The notes under the pieces: model-generated
What the model was told of the DNA's origin: nothing
The model's database searches: none
The model's input: only the letters and a program-made list of their open reading frames with translations
Source of the DNA: Candidatus Magnetomicrobium cryptolimnococcus
Lineage (GTDB): Bacteria; Nitrospirota; Thermodesulfovibrionia; Thermodesulfovibrionales; Magnetobacteriaceae
DNA: 64,000 nucleotides
Assembly (NCBI GenBank): GCA_018606805.1
Contig: JAGYWI010000002.1
Location: 62,001-126,000, forward strand
Direction: 5' to 3'
Shown here: in pieces, positions 10,108-17,860 of the stretch
Layout of the letters: every line of letters starts with the position of its first letter
Numbering within the stretch: the first letter of the stretch is position 1
Translations under genes and position numbers: made by a program

Positions 10108-10136
10108 TTGACAATAGCTATTAAAACAGGTAAAAT
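10108..10136 (+). promoter_or_regulatory. Promoter of tRNA-Arg
   Basis: Consensus TTGACA (10108-10113), 17-base spacer, TAAAAT (10131-10136). Initiation would fall at about 10143, two bases before the mature tRNA 5' end, as is usual for short tRNA leaders. Confidence 0.8.
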
Positions 10137-10144
10137 AATCAAAT

Positions 10145-10218
10145 GCGCCCATAGCTCAATTGGATAGAGCGTCGGACTACGGATCCGAAGGTTGAGGGTT
10201 CGACTCCTTCTGGGCGTG
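10145..10218 (+). tRNA. tRNA-Arg (anticodon ACG)
   Basis: Seventy-four bases fold as a standard cloverleaf. The acceptor stem is GCGCCCA/TGGGCGT with a G-U first pair; the D arm contains TAGCTCAATTGGATAGAG; the anticodon stem TCGGA/TCCGA has loop CTACGGA, so the anticodon is ACG; the T arm has GGTTCGA. The wobble A is normally deaminated to inosine by TadA. The 3' CCA is not encoded and must be added. Discriminator base is G. Confidence 0.95.
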
Positions 10219-10258
10219 TTTTCCTCCCCATCATTTTAATAGAGCTGAGGTCTAACTT

Positions 10259-10636
10259 ATGAAATATGGTGAAGAAAGTATTGCTAAAGCTGAGTTGGAG
10301 CTTTGGCCTAATCTTTTTATAGACAAAAATTATGAAATAAAAATAGACTTTCCAGAATTTACATGTCTGTGTCCACGCTCTGGCTATCCTGATTTTGCTA
10401 CTATCAAGATAACATATATACCCGATGAAAAAATTGTTGAATTAAAATCATTTAAGCTCTTTTTAAATAGTTTTAGACAAAGATATATCTCCCACGAGGA
10501 GTCAACCAACATAATCTATAATGAGCTATATGAAAAGCTGACTCCTCGTTACTTAGAAGTTATTGGAGACTTTAATCCAAGGGGAAATGTCAAGACAGTT
10601 ATAAGGATTTCATCTGAGGATAACCCTAAAAAATAA
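10259..10636 (+). CDS. queF: NADPH-dependent 7-cyano-7-deazaguanine reductase (type I QueF)
   Basis: Reduces preQ0 to preQ1, the last free-base step in queuosine synthesis. The short, single-domain 125-aa form is type I. The catalytic segment [13 protein letters not shown] holds the nucleophilic Cys (Cys38) and acid Asp (Asp45); the QueF substrate motif ELKSFK is at residues 61-66, followed by LFLNSFR. It begins 40 bases after the tRNA-Arg gene with no promoter visible between, so it may be expressed by read-through from the tRNA promoter. Its 3' end overlaps the converging trpF by 11 bases. Other que genes are not in the window. Confidence 0.93.
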   Translation: MKYGEESIAKAELELWPNLFIDKNYEIKIDFPEFTCLCPRSGYPDFATIKITYIPDEKIVELKSFKLFLNSFRQRYISHEESTNIIYNELYEKLTPRYLEVIGDFNPRGNVKTVIRISSEDNPKK

Positions 10637-11240
10637 CAATCTTTGCTTCTTTTATAAAATCTTTTATCTTTAAATGGTCTTTAATCCCCGGTGAGCTCTC
10701 AACACCAGAGCTAACATCCAAGGCGTAAGGGCTAACATGTGCAACAGCGCTTTTAACATTTTCAACAGTCAAACCCCCTGCAAGTATGACATTTCCATAG
10801 GCTTTAGCAGTTTTAGCTATTTCCCAATTAAAAACCTCCCCAGTGCCTCCAAACTGCCCTGCCACATAAGTATCCAGCAACACCGCCTTTACACTGTATT
10901 GCTTCAATACATCCACACCCCACCCCTCCTTTACCCTAAATGCCTTAATAACACAAGGCCACCGCGTGCACTCTTGCGGGGTTTCACCACCGTGCAGTTG
11001 CACAGCATTTATACCTGTTTCTGCAATTATTTTATCTATTTTACTGCCATCTTCATTTACAAATACACCAACAGTCACAACAAAAGGCGGCAATGCCCTT
11101 ATAATCTTCTTAACTTCGTTAATATCCGCCTTGCGTGGGCTTTTTTCATAAAACACAAACCCAAGGGCATCCACACCACAATCAACTGCCCATAGTGCAT
11201 CTTCAAGCCTTGTTATTCCACAAATCTTAATTTTTACCAT
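10626..11240 (-). CDS. trpF: N-(5'-phosphoribosyl)anthranilate isomerase
   Basis: Third step specific to tryptophan synthesis, an Amadori rearrangement on a single TIM barrel. The motifs run in the expected order: [15 protein letters not shown] (catalytic Cys), [33 protein letters not shown] with GGTGEVFNW (general acid Asp), [10 protein letters not shown] and [14 protein letters not shown]. The ATG at 11240 places MVKIKICG at the normal N terminus. The frame stays open upstream to 11303, but that extension is translated from a palindromic repeat and is discarded. It is a lone trp gene here, convergent with queF. Confidence 0.95.
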   Translation of the reverse strand: MVKIKICGITRLEDALWAVDCGVDALGFVFYEKSPRKADINEVKKIIRALPPFVVTVGVFVNEDGSKIDKIIAETGINAVQLHGGETPQECTRWPCVIKAFRVKEGWGVDVLKQYSVKAVLLDTYVAGQFGGTGEVFNWEIAKTAKAYGNVILAGGLTVENVKSAVAHVSPYALDVSSGVESSPGIKDHLKIKDFIKEAKIVIF

Positions 11241-11554
11241 AATTATTAAAGGAAATAGAAGAGCGGGGGATAACCCTTTTAGACAAAAGGAATGTGCAGG
11301 CACACCAATGGCATTAAGTTAAGGGAAATTGCATTAAAATATAGCAAAAGATAAGAGGAATAACCAAATCGCCTACAGGCCAAAAGTTTTAGGAAAGGGG
11401 GTGCGGGGGGATAACCCTTTTATCTAAAAGGGTTTCCCCCCGTACATCTTTTTCCTTAACTTAATGGCATTGGAGCGGAGCTCGCCCCCTTAAAAATCCC
11501 TTTTCTTTCTCTTTTCTCTCTTCTTTCTCTTTTCTTTTCTCTCTTTTCTTTTCT
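11241..11554. repeat. Gene-free stretch with two P-family hairpins and a pyrimidine tract
   Basis: A half copy of the P repeat (11262-11290) breaks off into a GTGCAGGCACACC hairpin-like unit. A TGGCATTAAGTTAAGG motif follows at 11309-11324, then a complete P repeat (11380-11445: stem GCGGGGGG/CCCCCCG around AACCCTTTT/AAAAGGGTT). The reverse complement of the TTAAGTTAAGG motif is at 11452-11468. From 11506 to 11557 the plus strand is almost pure C/T, running up to the 3' end of cheW. Confidence 0.7.
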
Positions 11555-12019
11555 CTAAAAGAATCCTGATTCTTCAGAATTGCTTATTAATTTATCAATA
11601 TCAAGTAATATTATAAGTCTATCTTCCAATTTAGCGATACCTTTGATAAAATCTGCTGCTATATTTGTAGACATAGGAGGAGGGGGTTCTACTATATTAG
11701 AAGCTACGCGGAGCACTTCTGACACAGAGTCTACGATTATGCCGATGGTTGCGCCGCGTATTTCGAGTATCATTATTCTTGATGAAGAGTCGCTTTCTTT
11801 TTCCGGTATTTCGAATTTTTTGCGAAGGTTGATAACTGGTATAACTTTACCGCGCAGATTAATAACGCCCTCGACGTATTGTGGGGAATTTGGCACCATT
11901 GTTATAGAGCTCATGCGGTTAATTTCTTGTACTCTCAAAATATCTATAGCGTACTCTTCGCTTCCCAGTGTAAAGGTAACTAACTGTAAAACCCCTTCTG
12001 TTGCTGTGAATGCTTCCAT
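11555..12019 (-). CDS. cheW: CheW-type chemotaxis coupling protein
   Basis: Single CheW/SH3-like domain (154 aa) that links chemoreceptors to CheA. Typical elements are LVTFTLGSEEYAIDILRVQEI, VEGVINLRGKVIPVINLRKKF and the C-terminal GIAKLEDRLIILLDIDKL (each quoted in part of a longer run). It is the last gene of the minus-strand chemotaxis operon, 12 bases after cheB. A second CheW domain occurs in the CheW-CheZ fusion at 15154-16443, so the two may serve different receptor arrays or array positions. Confidence 0.93.
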   Translation of the reverse strand: MEAFTATEGVLQLVTFTLGSEEYAIDILRVQEINRMSSITMVPNSPQYVEGVINLRGKVIPVINLRKKFEIPEKESDSSSRIMILEIRGATIGIIVDSVSEVLRVASNIVEPPPPMSTNIAADFIKGIAKLEDRLIILLDIDKLISNSEESGFF

Positions 12020-12031
12020 GAAACCTCCACT

Positions 12032-13102
12032 TTATATTGAGTTAACGATTTCTCCAGCTATTTCATTTAATGGAACTATTTTATCGGCGATGCCGGCCTC
12101 AACGACAGCCCTTGGCATGCCGTACACTATACATGTGTCCTCGTTTTGAGCTATGGTTCTGCCGCCGGATTTTTTGATGGCGAGCATACCTTTCAAGCCG
12201 TCACTGCCCATACCGGTTAGGATAACGCCTAGACATGTACCGGGGTAGACTTCTGCCACGGACAGCATCATGAGGTCTACTGAGGGTTTATATATGTATT
12301 CTGCATTTTGCGTAATTTTGATTATTTTATCAATGCCCTGTTTTATGATGCTCATGTGGCCGATGCCGGGGGCTAGGTAGACAACGCCGGGTACTATTTT
12401 TTCACCGTCTTTAGCCTCTTTTACGTGCAGCTGGCTAAGTTGATCAAGCCGTTGGGCAAAGGGGCCTGTAAAGGCTGGTGGCATGTGTTGGGATATTAGC
12501 ACTGGAACTGGTATGTTATTTGGTAAGATGGGGATTATTGATTGCAGTGCCTTTGGACCACCGGTTGATGTACCGATAGTGATTACGGACATGCGCTGTG
12601 AGGAGGTAAATTGAACGGCCTTTTTAGCAATTATTTTTGGTGTTGCGGTAGTTGTACATTTTGAAGCAGAGCGTTTTTGCAATTTAACCTTTGTTTTACT
12701 AATGTTTTTAATTTTTTCAATTAACATGCTTTTTATGTGAACGATGTTTACAGACAGGTCTGACAGATTTTTCGGCAGAAAGTCTACAGCTCCAAGGTCA
12801 AGGGCATCTAACGTGGTTTTAGCACCATCTACGGTAAGTGAGCTTACCATTATGACAGGCAGGGGGTTTTCTTCCATTATGTGTCTAAGAGCCTCAAGGC
12901 CATCCATTTTGGGCATCTCGACATCCAAAGTTACGATGTCTGGCTTTAGTTTTTTAACAAGCTCTAAAGCCTCAAGACCATTACGAGCTGTGCCTACTAC
13001 TGTCAACTCCGGGTCTGAAATTATCATACTCCTTATGGCATTTCTCATAAAGGCTGAATCATCAACCACAAGCACTTTTATTTGGTTTTTAACAGTTACC
13101 AT
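12032..13102 (-). CDS. cheB: Chemotaxis protein-glutamate methylesterase/deamidase
   Basis: Removes methyl groups from receptor glutamates and deamidates glutamines when phosphorylated by CheA. The N-terminal receiver has acidic pair DD14-15 and phospho-acceptor Asp60 (TLDVEMPKMDG). After a linker of about 45 residues, the methylesterase domain has the triad Ser179 (IGTSTGGP), His206 (SQHMPP) and Asp301 (GMGSDG). Length 356 aa is standard. It lies 8 bases after cheA and 12 before cheW, so it belongs to the same transcript. cheR for the forward reaction is further upstream in the operon. Confidence 0.96.
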   Translation of the reverse strand: MVTVKNQIKVLVVDDSAFMRNAIRSMIISDPELTVVGTARNGLEALELVKKLKPDIVTLDVEMPKMDGLEALRHIMEENPLPVIMVSSLTVDGAKTTLDALDLGAVDFLPKNLSDLSVNIVHIKSMLIEKIKNISKTKVKLQKRSASKCTTTATPKIIAKKAVQFTSSQRMSVITIGTSTGGPKALQSIIPILPNNIPVPVLISQHMPPAFTGPFAQRLDQLSQLHVKEAKDGEKIVPGVVYLAPGIGHMSIIKQGIDKIIKITQNAEYIYKPSVDLMMLSVAEVYPGTCLGVILTGMGSDGLKGMLAIKKSGGRTIAQNEDTCIVYGMPRAVVEAGIADKIVPLNEIAGEIVNSI

Positions 13103-13110
13103 ATAAAGTT

Positions 13111-15054
13111 TTAAAACATGGCCGCCGGGTCTAGTATCAATACCACTTTACCATCACCAGTAATAGTAGCACCTGCCAACCCTTCAGTACTGCCTGAGTA
13201 GCCCTCTATCGGTTTAATAACGACCTCCTCCTGTCCAAAAAGTTTATCTACGATAATACCGAATTTTTTATCTCCCAACAAAACCACTACCATGTACACC
13301 TTAAGAGCCTCTTCTGATGATGCCGATGTTATAAAGAATTTTTTAGCAAGCCTGTGTATAGGCACTACCTCGTCTCTTAGGAAGACGGTTTCTTGACCTC
13401 TTACGGTTTTAATATCTTTTCGTTCTAAGCGTACGGTTTCAACAACGGAAGATAGTGGTATGGCGTATACTTCATCGCCAACGCCGACCATTAGTGCTTG
13501 AATTATAGCAAGTGTAAGAGGCAGTTTTATTAAAAAAGTAGTGCCGACGTCTTGTTCTGTCTCTATATAAATAGTGCCATTTAGCTTAGAGATATTGGTT
13601 TTAACGACATCCATGCCAACCCCTCTGCCTGAGACGTCTGTAACTTGTTTGGCTGTAGAAAAGCCCGGTAGGAATATATACTCAAGGAGCTCTCTTTGGG
13701 ATTGGCGATCAAGTTCCTCTTCTGAGGCCAGCTCTTTTTCGAGTATCTTTTCCCTTAATCGCTCCACATCTATGCCTTTACCGTCGTCTTCTATTGACAA
13801 AACGATATTATTCCCCTCCTGATAGGCAGACAGTTTGACAGTGCCTTTAATTGGCTTACCCTTTTGTTCCCTGTCTTTAGGCATTTCAACACCATGGTCT
13901 ATTGAGTTTCTTATTAAGTGAACGAGCGGATCGCCTATTTCTTCTATGATAGATTTATCAAGTTCCGTTTCCTCACCAACGAGCTTTAGTTCTACCTCTT
14001 TATTCATAGCCCTTGCAAGGTCTCTCACCATACGTGGAAAGCGATTAAAGACCTTTTTAACCGGCTGCATTCTTGTTTTCATGACAGCAAGTTGCAAGTC
14101 TGTTGTTATTAGATTAATAAAGGCATTAGCCTCCGACAATTCTGCTATGTCATGGTTATCCGGATACTTTGACTCCAAATTAGTACCAACGCGCATAACC
14201 CTGTTACGGGCAAGTACTAGTTCTCCGACAAGATTTAGGACGTTATCAAGCCTCTCCACTTCTACCCTGATGGTTTGCTCTGTCTGAGCTTTTTCCTTTT
14301 CCGGCTGGCCTCCTTGGCGCACAACGGCCTTTTTAACATCATCTTTGGAGGTCTTTTCTATTTTGGTTAAAATCTCCCCAACCCGTGGCACCTCGCCAGT
14401 ATCTATGGAATCCATTATCATATTTTGCACTTTAAGGGCCTCATGCACATCACGCTCTGTAACTTTCCCATCGGAAACAAGGATTTCCCCTATTTGTTGT
14501 TTGGAGGCATCTTCCTCTGTTTCCTCACCTGCCGCCCCATGCCCTATGGTTTCGCTTTCAACCGCCCCCTCGGCTACCATCGCCTCCTTGGCTTCTTCTG
14601 CTGCTATTTCCCCTTCAAGGTCTGGAAGCTCTCTTGTAATTTCATCGTGAGCTACCTCTTTTGGTTTGACGGTACTGTATATCTCTTCAAGTTTCTTGAT
14701 GATACCGGTAAGGTCCTCCTGTGCGCCATCTTTAGCCTTTATGTGTTCAAGGAGCACCTTGCTCATATCAAATGTTTCAAGGATAACGTCCATAACCTGT
14801 GCGGTTAAAACTATTTCCTTTTCCTTTATCTTTTTAAGGACGTTTTCGGCTGCATGGTTAAGTTGTACCATCTGTGTAAAACCCAAAAAACCAGAAGCGC
14901 CTTTTATCGTATGTACGGAGCGGAAAATGTCGTTTATTATGTCTTGATTTTCTTTGTCTGCCTCAAGTTCTATAAACTTCTGGTCTAAATCCTGTATGAG
15001 CTCTTCCGTTTCAATAAGAAAATCGCTTATTATCTCTTCCATTTCATCAGACAT
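13111..15054 (-). CDS. cheA: Chemotaxis histidine kinase
   Basis: Central kinase of the pathway. P1 (Hpt) domain has the phospho-acceptor His48 in VHTIKGASGFLGF. An acidic linker (about residues 120-190) is followed by a segment of about 60 residues (GEILVSDGKVTERDVHEAL and following) that resembles the small helical domain seen in some deltaproteobacterial CheA proteins and may replace a classical P2. The P3 dimerisation helices (ETIRVEVERLDNVLNLVGEL type) follow, then the P4 ATPase with N box HLIRNSIDHGVE, G1 DDGKGID and G2 GRGVGMD, and a P5 CheW-like domain at the C terminus. Length 647 aa. The next gene upstream is 99 bases away. Confidence 0.96.
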   Translation of the reverse strand: MSDEMEEIISDFLIETEELIQDLDQKFIELEADKENQDIINDIFRSVHTIKGASGFLGFTQMVQLNHAAENVLKKIKEKEIVLTAQVMDVILETFDMSKVLLEHIKAKDGAQEDLTGIIKKLEEIYSTVKPKEVAHDEITRELPDLEGEIAAEEAKEAMVAEGAVESETIGHGAAGEETEEDASKQQIGEILVSDGKVTERDVHEALKVQNMIMDSIDTGEVPRVGEILTKIEKTSKDDVKKAVVRQGGQPEKEKAQTEQTIRVEVERLDNVLNLVGELVLARNRVMRVGTNLESKYPDNHDIAELSEANAFINLITTDLQLAVMKTRMQPVKKVFNRFPRMVRDLARAMNKEVELKLVGEETELDKSIIEEIGDPLVHLIRNSIDHGVEMPKDREQKGKPIKGTVKLSAYQEGNNIVLSIEDDGKGIDVERLREKILEKELASEEELDRQSQRELLEYIFLPGFSTAKQVTDVSGRGVGMDVVKTNISKLNGTIYIETEQDVGTTFLIKLPLTLAIIQALMVGVGDEVYAIPLSSVVETVRLERKDIKTVRGQETVFLRDEVVPIHRLAKKFFITSASSEEALKVYMVVVLLGDKKFGIIVDKLFGQEEVVIKPIEGYSGSTEGLAGATITGDGKVVLILDPAAMF

Positions 15055-15153
15055 CGTTATCCTCCTAAGATTATAAGTGAACTAAAAGCGCTTCACTTTT
15101 CTAACATCTGGTTTTATTATCAAAATCTTTAATTGCATAACACAGTAGCACGC

Positions 15154-16443
15154 TTAAAAACCAAACTCTGCTAACAGATCATCAATATCGCCCTGCCCGG
15201 CTAATACATTGTCGCCAGATTTAATCTGCGGTCCTGGCAGTACACCGTGTTCAATACTCTCGATTTTTTCATCCAAACTCTTCTTTGGTGTCTCCACTTT
15301 AACACCAAACACCTTCACAAGTGTAATAAGGTCTGCTTCAACCTGAGCAACCATTTTTAATACTTTTTTAATAATTTGCCCAGTTAAATCCTGATACTCT
15401 TGAGCCAACATGAGGTCCATAAAGTCATTATCTATACCTGCTAACCCCGAGCGTATTAATTCAATAGCATCTTTGCCAGCCCCTGCATCTGCCCCATTTT
15501 TAGCAAGCATCTCTTCTATTATATCAAGGCTTAAGTTCATCTGCGAGATTTCCGACTGATTTTTCTCAGCTATAGTTATACTCTTTGATGCCGCTTCTTC
15601 CGTTTTACTGATAACCCACAGCAGTTTATCGGCAGCATCAGGAACATCGCCTTCAGCCAAGTCTTTTAATCGTGGGTCTATCAGATTTTTAAAATCATTT
15701 AAAGAATCGTGCAGTTTGCGAGTCATCTTGCCAACTTCTGAAAAGATTTCCTTCTCACCATAGGATGATAGCTTTGCAATAGCCTCCTCAGCCCCTGCAA
15801 TATCGCCTGAGGAAAAACAATCAAGCAGCTTTTGAACTTCCTCCATTATAGCATTGATTTGGTCTTGCTCAACCCCGCGCTCTTTCGATGCCTTGATAAA
15901 TTTATCTTTAATCTCCCGTACAAAAAGTTCCCCTCCCATCGTCTGCACTCGTTTAGTAACAATGACAGTGCCATCAGCCATTTCTTCCGTATTCGTAATA
16001 TCATCAACAAGTAAGGACATGTCATCCACACTTAATAGCTTTGTCATATCCAGTATCATGACCATACGTGTGTCAGTTAAATTAACAATCCCCTTGATGC
16101 ACTTATCAGCATCGTCATCAACAAGCGCTATGTTGGTTTTTACGATACTATTGTCAATATTCATAACGCCAGTGATGCCATCTACGCAGATACCGAAGGT
16201 AATCTTACCCATATTTAGGACAATAACCTTTCCATCAGTATCCGGTGAATCGTAAATAAGACCAAGTCTGTCCTTCAAATCCAGCAGGGCTATAGTTTTG
16301 CCTCTTAGATTGATTATACCTTTAATGTAAGGAGATAGATTAGGTAGTTTCGTTGTCTGGGCCGGCTTCATTATTTCCTGTACCATCAATATGGGAACTA
16401 CGTACTCCTCTCTACCAAGGTTAAATCCTATATACTGGCCCAT
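15154..16443 (-). CDS. CheW-CheZ fusion protein (coupling domain plus CheY-P phosphatase)
   Basis: Residues 1-150 form a CheW domain (GFNLGREEYVVPILMVQEI, IKGIINLRGKTIALLDLKDR). The rest, about 185-429, matches CheZ: a long helical hairpin region with AQEYQDLTGQ, in which Asp352 and Gln356 correspond to the catalytic Asp143 and Gln147 of E. coli CheZ, then a flexible stretch and a final GDIDDLLAEFGF, which parallels the C-terminal CheY-P-binding peptide of CheZ (VDDLLDSLGF). So both the active site and the substrate anchor appear intact. By family knowledge CheZ dephosphorylates CheY-P; fusing it to CheW should fix the phosphatase at the receptor array. It lies inside the chemotaxis operon between cheA and cheY. 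Confidence 0.88.
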   Translation of the reverse strand: MGQYIGFNLGREEYVVPILMVQEIMKPAQTTKLPNLSPYIKGIINLRGKTIALLDLKDRLGLIYDSPDTDGKVIVLNMGKITFGICVDGITGVMNIDNSIVKTNIALVDDDADKCIKGIVNLTDTRMVMILDMTKLLSVDDMSLLVDDITNTEEMADGTVIVTKRVQTMGGELFVREIKDKFIKASKERGVEQDQINAIMEEVQKLLDCFSSGDIAGAEEAIAKLSSYGEKEIFSEVGKMTRKLHDSLNDFKNLIDPRLKDLAEGDVPDAADKLLWVISKTEEAASKSITIAEKNQSEISQMNLSLDIIEEMLAKNGADAGAGKDAIELIRSGLAGIDNDFMDLMLAQEYQDLTGQIIKKVLKMVAQVEADLITLVKVFGVKVETPKKSLDEKIESIEHGVLPGPQIKSGDNVLAGQGDIDDLLAEFGF

Positions 16444-16514
16444 TTAGCTCCTCCTAAGAACTCTAAATATAATATAAAATAACTTATATAATTGACTATT
16501 AAATTTGCTGATTA

Positions 16515-16925
16515 TTATAAAATACCACCATCTATATCATTTTTACTTGGTTTATTATGCCCGGCTTTACTCATTATACTTTCAATACACTTAACAACGG
16601 ATTCTGCCGTAACCGGCTTAACTAAATAGCCATCAGCCCCAGCGCTAAGTATTTCTTCCTTTTCTACCTCATCCTCATCTGTTGTTATCATTAATATAGG
16701 TAAGGCACTCATCATAGGGTCCGTCTTAAGGGTACGCACAAGCTCCAAGCCATCCATAAACGGCATATTGAGGTCCGTTATTATCATGTTAACTTCATTA
16801 GATGCTAATTTCTCTATTGCATCAAGGCCATTTTCAGCAAAAACCGTTCCATAGCCATTGCCCTTCAGATACAACCCAAGTATCTTTCTCGTCGTATTGT
16901 CGTCATCAACTATCATAATCTTCAT
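16515..16925 (-). CDS. CheY-like response regulator
   Basis: Single receiver domain (136 aa): acidic cluster DDD7-9, phospho-acceptor Asp51 (IITDLNMPFMDG), Thr81/82 (MITTDEDE) and Lys103 (YLVKPV). A tail of about 20 residues (GHNKPSKNDIDGGIL) follows, with no output domain. Placed between cheR and the CheW-CheZ fusion in the chemotaxis operon, it is the natural motor-signalling CheY and substrate of the fused phosphatase. It is inferred as cheY from context; receiver-only adaptors look the same by sequence. Confidence 0.9.
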   Translation of the reverse strand: MKIMIVDDDNTTRKILGLYLKGNGYGTVFAENGLDAIEKLASNEVNMIITDLNMPFMDGLELVRTLKTDPMMSALPILMITTDEDEVEKEEILSAGADGYLVKPVTAESVVKCIESIMSKAGHNKPSKNDIDGGIL

Positions 16926-16954
16926 TACTACCCCCCTAAGTTAAAAAAAGAGAT

Positions 16955-17038
16955 ACGCGGGAAAACCCTTTTTAGGCAAAAGGGTGTGGCGGCACACCTC
17001 CCGTAAGGGGTGCAACAACGCACCTCCCTGTCTTCCCC
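16955..17038. repeat. P-family half hairpin followed by two 21-nt hairpin units
   Basis: Between cheY and cheR: CGCGGGAAAACCC and AGGCAAAAGGGT are the left part of a P repeat, then two units of the 21-nt hairpin family at 16984-17004 (GTGTGGCGGCACAC core, ending CTCCCGT) and 17010-17030 (GTGCAACAACGCAC core, ending CTCCCTG). The right arm of the P repeat is missing, apparently replaced by the units. Confidence 0.7.
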
Positions 17039-17860
17039 TCATGTCTTTTGATAAATAACAGTGCCATCCATTATATTTGGTCTAAAGGCTTTCGTTATAT
17101 CATGAAGGCTTTCAGCCATACCAATTATTAAATACCCGCCTGGGTTTAAACAGTCGTATAGGCTATTTACTACTTTCATCTTAGCATGTTTATCAAAATA
17201 TATTAAGACATTGCGGCAAAAAATAGCATCACAGTCCCTTATCAGACGCACCTTTTTGTCATCAAGTAGGTTTACTTGTATAAATCTAACCATGCGCTTC
17301 ATTGAGGCATTTAGCGTATATTCATTTTTACCGTTTTCAGAAAAATAACGTTTTTTATAGCGCTCCGGTACGTTTCTCATGGCGTATTGGCCGTAGCGCG
17401 CAGTTTTGGCCTTAAGGAGTACTGAATCACTAATGTCGGAGGCTATCATATCCATTTTTATAGAGTTGGTTTTAACGTTTTCCATTAACATTATTAAAAG
17501 TGTATAAGGCTCCTCGCCTGTGGAACATGCAGCCGACCAGATTTTAAAAGAAGCCGTGCGCTTGGTGCTTAGAATTTTTGGTGCTAAGACATTGACAAAG
17601 ACTTCTAATTGTTTGATTTCCCGGAAAAAAAATGTCTCATTCGTAGTTATTCTATCAAAAAGAGCATTCAACTCATTGCCCGTTGTATCGTATTTTAGTA
17701 AATATAGGTAGTCTTCAAAGCTGGCTATCTTTTTTTCTTCTATTCTTTTACTAAGCCTATTTTCTATAAAATACTTCTTCGTATCAGGAATGAATATGCC
17801 ACTTTTTTCATAAATAAAATCCCGAAAGGCCTTAAAGGTATTTTTATCAAGGGCTGTCAC
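17039..17860 (-). CDS. cheR: Chemotaxis protein methyltransferase
   Basis: Methylates receptor glutamates with S-adenosylmethionine. The N-terminal helical domain (ITTNETFFFRE) is followed by the SAM-binding fold with WSAACSTGEEPYTLLIML, the CDAIFCRNVLIYFDK segment and GGYLIIGMAESL near the C terminus. Length 273 aa is standard and there are no TPR extensions. The start is GTG at 17860, whose last bases form the TGA stop of the upstream HEAT-repeat gene (4-base overlap), so the two are translationally coupled. Confidence 0.95.
   Translation of the reverse strand: MTALDKNTFKAFRDFIYEKSGIFIPDTKKYFIENRLSKRIEEKKIASFEDYLYLLKYDTTGNELNALFDRITTNETFFFREIKQLEVFVNVLAPKILSTKRTASFKIWSAACSTGEEPYTLLIMLMENVKTNSIKMDMIASDISDSVLLKAKTARYGQYAMRNVPERYKKRYFSENGKNEYTLNASMKRMVRFIQVNLLDDKKVRLIRDCDAIFCRNVLIYFDKHAKMKVVNSLYDCLNPGGYLIIGMAESLHDITKAFRPNIMDGTVIYQKT

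Noticed and set aside
10219-10258. preQ1 riboswitch before queF
   Set aside because: Only 40 bases separate the tRNA and queF, and no pseudoknot-type stem with a trailing A-rich strand is visible.
11241-11303. N-terminal extension of trpF
   Set aside because: The extra residues are encoded by the palindromic repeat and precede the conserved family start MVKIKICG.
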